Assembly: GCA_946619805.1 (NCBI GenBank)
Contig: CAMOMM010000050.1
Location: 1 to 7,010, forward strand
Length of the DNA: 7,010 bases
Direction of reading: 5' to 3'
Origin: an uncultured Bacillota bacterium
GTDB lineage: Bacteria > Bacillota_I > Bacilli_A > Erysipelotrichales > Erysipelotrichaceae
Part shown: piece by piece, positions 5,494-7,010 of the stretch
How the letters are laid out: every line of letters begins with the position of its first letter
Position numbering within the stretch: position 1 is the first letter of the stretch
Notes under the pieces: generated by a model
The model's database searches: none
What the model was told of the DNA's origin: nothing
The model's input: the letters and a program-made list of their open reading frames with translations, nothing else
Made by a program: the position numbers and the translations under genes

Positions 5494-7010
5494 CTACTGT
5501 TCCACCGGCCTTTCATTCATAATTTCATTTATCGCATTAATGGCATTCTGAACTGATGCATCATCAGGAATGAATACCGCATAAGTCTGCGCTTCATGGG
5601 CAACTGTCTGAGTTTCCGTTACGATTTCAACAAGCTGGTTACCTTCTTCGTCATAAACAGGATTTCCCTCCTCATCAACAACCGGTACTTCAACTTCGAC
5701 TTCTTCTTCTACTTCATAGTCACCGCTGCCCATGGCATAACTTGTTCTCATATCTCCATAACCGGTAATGGTTGTGGAAGCCAGACTCCAGCTGGCCATG
5801 TCATCCAGCTGCATCTGTACCAGAGCATATATCTGATCAGTGGTCAGGTCAGTAATGAAGGTACCTTCAACAGCCTTAAGCAGATCTGTTACCTTGGTAA
5901 TGACTGATACCTGCGTGACTTTGTCTATAATGCCCTTAAGAACAACGGCCTGATGTTTGACTCTGTCAACATCACCGTTTCTTAAGCTCTTTCTTTCCCT
6001 GACATAACCCAGGGCCTGATTGCCGGTGATATGGATCCTGCCTTCCGCAAAGGTATGGGTCTCGCCGCCAAGCTGTCCTGTCTGCCTGTCAAAGGTGTTA
6101 AACGCAATTGTCATCTCATAAGGATTGTCTATCTCAATGCCTCCCAAGGCATCAATGACATTTACCAGTGACTGGAAATTGATCCTGACAAAGTAGTTGA
6201 TATCGGTTTCCAGCAGACTGTTAAGAGTCTGTTCCCAGGTATCCATGCCGTAAATGGTGGCATGGGTAAGCTTGTCCATGGCATCATAATCACCCCATAA
6301 AGGTACATAGGTGTCTCTTGGAACTGATACGATCAGAGCTTTCTTGGTCAGCGGATTGACCACTACCAGCATGTTTACATCTGATCTGGTCAGATTGCTC
6401 GGATTCATTTCCCGGTAATCCCAGGTATCATTGCCGCTTACAGCGATGATGAACGGTTCTTGGGTGATGTTGCCTACGGCATTGGACTGATAGTTCAGCT
6501 GGATCTTGTGCTCAATGGTATATATGACCTGTGTATCCTGTGGAAAACTCTCAAAGTCAGAGTTCTCGGATATGAACTGAGCATAGGTCTGATTCATTAA
6601 GGCTGCCTTGATCTTTCCGCTAAGCAGATCTTCTGCCAGCAGATAGATGTCTTCATATTCAACGGGTTCGATCTGTTCCCCGTTAAGCTCCCTTGATATG
6701 ACCTTATAGGAATAATCCAGATACTCGGCATCCTTTTTAGCCAGAACACCGACACTGACATTTTCCAGATCCTCAACATTCCGGATATCCGAATCCTTCA
6801 GGGTATAGACGCTCATCAGTAAAGTCCCTTCCTCCGGAACCTTGTTGAACATTCTTTCAAACTGCCCCATATACTGAGGGATTATACCGTTGCCATATAT
6901 CAGCCCTGCTGCCAGAGCCGCCGATATTACTATCTGCAGGACCTTGTTGAGATTGCTGACGCCAGGTATGAAGGCAATTAACCCGAAGAAGGCATTAACG
7001 CCTATCAGGA
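5494..7010 (-). CDS. CpsA-like LytR-CpsA-Psr (LCP) glycopolymer ligase, 5' end beyond window
   Basis: LCP enzymes move undecaprenyl-linked glycopolymers onto peptidoglycan outside the membrane. The frame is open from the right edge (504 residues visible). The Met codon at 6870 is not the start: no ribosome site precedes it, and the 46 upstream codons encode hydrophobic stretches ending in a helix (VLQIVISAALAAGLIYG), as in three-helix CpsA proteins. Numbering from that Met, residues 20-120 match the CpsA accessory region (Pfam DNA_PPF type) and the LCP domain spans about 138-320. Expected pyrophosphate-binding residues are present: TRSDVN (161-166), SVPRDTYV (182-189), DKLTHA (199-204), YVRER (289-293) and GDVDRVKHQ (299-307). 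The C-terminus (430-458) matches the CpsA tail but follows an acidic insert at about 386-427. In streptococci cpsA heads the capsule operon, which fits its upstream place here. Old 'transcriptional regulator' labels for this family are misleading. Perhaps 60-80 N-terminal residues are missing. Confidence 0.93.
   Translation of the reverse strand, partial: LIGVNAFFGLIAFIPGVSNLNKVLQIVISAALAAGLIYGNGIIPQYMGQFERMFNKVPEEGTLLMSVYTLKDSDIRNVEDLENVSVGVLAKKDAEYLDYSYKVISRELNGEQIEPVEYEDIYLLAEDLLSGKIKAALMNQTYAQFISENSDFESFPQDTQVIYTIEHKIQLNYQSNAVGNITQEPFIIAVSGNDTWDYREMNPSNLTRSDVNMLVVVNPLTKKALIVSVPRDTYVPLWGDYDAMDKLTHATIYGMDTWEQTLNSLLETDINYFVRINFQSLVNVIDALGGIEIDNPYEMTIAFNTFDRQTGQLGGETHTFAEGRIHITGNQALGYVRERKSLRNGDVDRVKHQAVVLKGIIDKVTQVSVITKVTDLLKAVEGTFITDLTTDQIYALVQMQLDDMASWSLASTTITGYGDMRTSYAMGSGDYEVEEEVEVEVPVVDEEGNPVYDEEGNQLVEIVTETQTVAHEAQTYAVFIPDDASVQNAINAINEIMNERPVEQ

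Larger units (their letters stand above)
1..7010 (-). other. Surface-polysaccharide operon segment (five co-directional genes)
   Basis: All five genes are on the minus strand with spacings of 1 nt, 18 nt, 9 nt and a 4-nt overlap. No noncoding stretch reaches 20 nt, and no hairpin followed by a T-run occurs between genes. The set of LCP ligase, two glycosyltransferases, Stealth phosphotransferase and CWB2 surface protein is a surface glycopolymer locus. The promoter and remaining genes lie outside the window. Confidence 0.85.

Noticed and set aside
5493..5516. Alternative upstream start (ATG at 5516) for the WbuB-like glycosyltransferase
   Set aside because: It adds eight non-conserved residues, overlaps the LCP end and has no ribosome site; MKILVV at 5492 is the usual family start.
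5596..5907. 103-residue plus-strand frame rich in Phe and Asn
   Set aside because: It is the complement of the acidic Glu/Val insert and adjoining end of the LCP gene; no start signal or domain.

Overview
The window is one uninterrupted stretch of minus-strand coding sequence with five co-directional genes, read from right (7010) to left (1). Gaps between genes are 18 nt or less, and two genes overlap by 4 nt. I see no internal promoter or terminator and no RNA gene, mobile element or CRISPR array. The first gene (LCP) is cut by the right edge at its 5' end and the last gene (GT4 glycosyltransferase) is cut by the left edge at its 3' end, so the operon extends both ways.

The content points to a Gram-positive, moderately low-GC member of the Bacillota. 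The signs are AGGAG-type ribosome sites, a streptococcal CpsA-type LytR-CpsA-Psr protein, a BspA-like (DUF285) surface protein and cell-wall-binding-2 (CWB2) repeats. The DUF285 plus CWB2 architecture fits gut or oral clostridia and Erysipelotrichia-like lineages, but I cannot fix the genus from sequence alone.

Layout in transcription order: (1) 7010-5494, CpsA-like LCP ligase with N-terminal membrane helices, which would attach a finished glycopolymer to peptidoglycan; (2) 5492-4293, WbuB-like GT4 glycosyltransferase; (3) 4274-1965, secreted surface protein with twelve 26-residue DUF285 repeats followed by three CWB2 modules; (4) 1955-948, Stealth-family sugar-1-phosphate transferase; (5) 951-1, a second GT4 glycosyltransferase.

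Taken together this is part of a cell-surface polysaccharide (capsule or secondary wall polymer) locus. The Stealth enzyme would introduce a phosphodiester and so make the polymer anionic, and the LCP protein would anchor it to the wall. CWB2 modules in Clostridioides difficile hold S-layer proteins on an anionic wall polymer. The most interesting point is therefore that a CWB2 surface protein sits inside the operon that may build its own ligand. This is inference from gene order. No initiating transferase, flippase or polymerase is visible; they may lie beyond the left edge.
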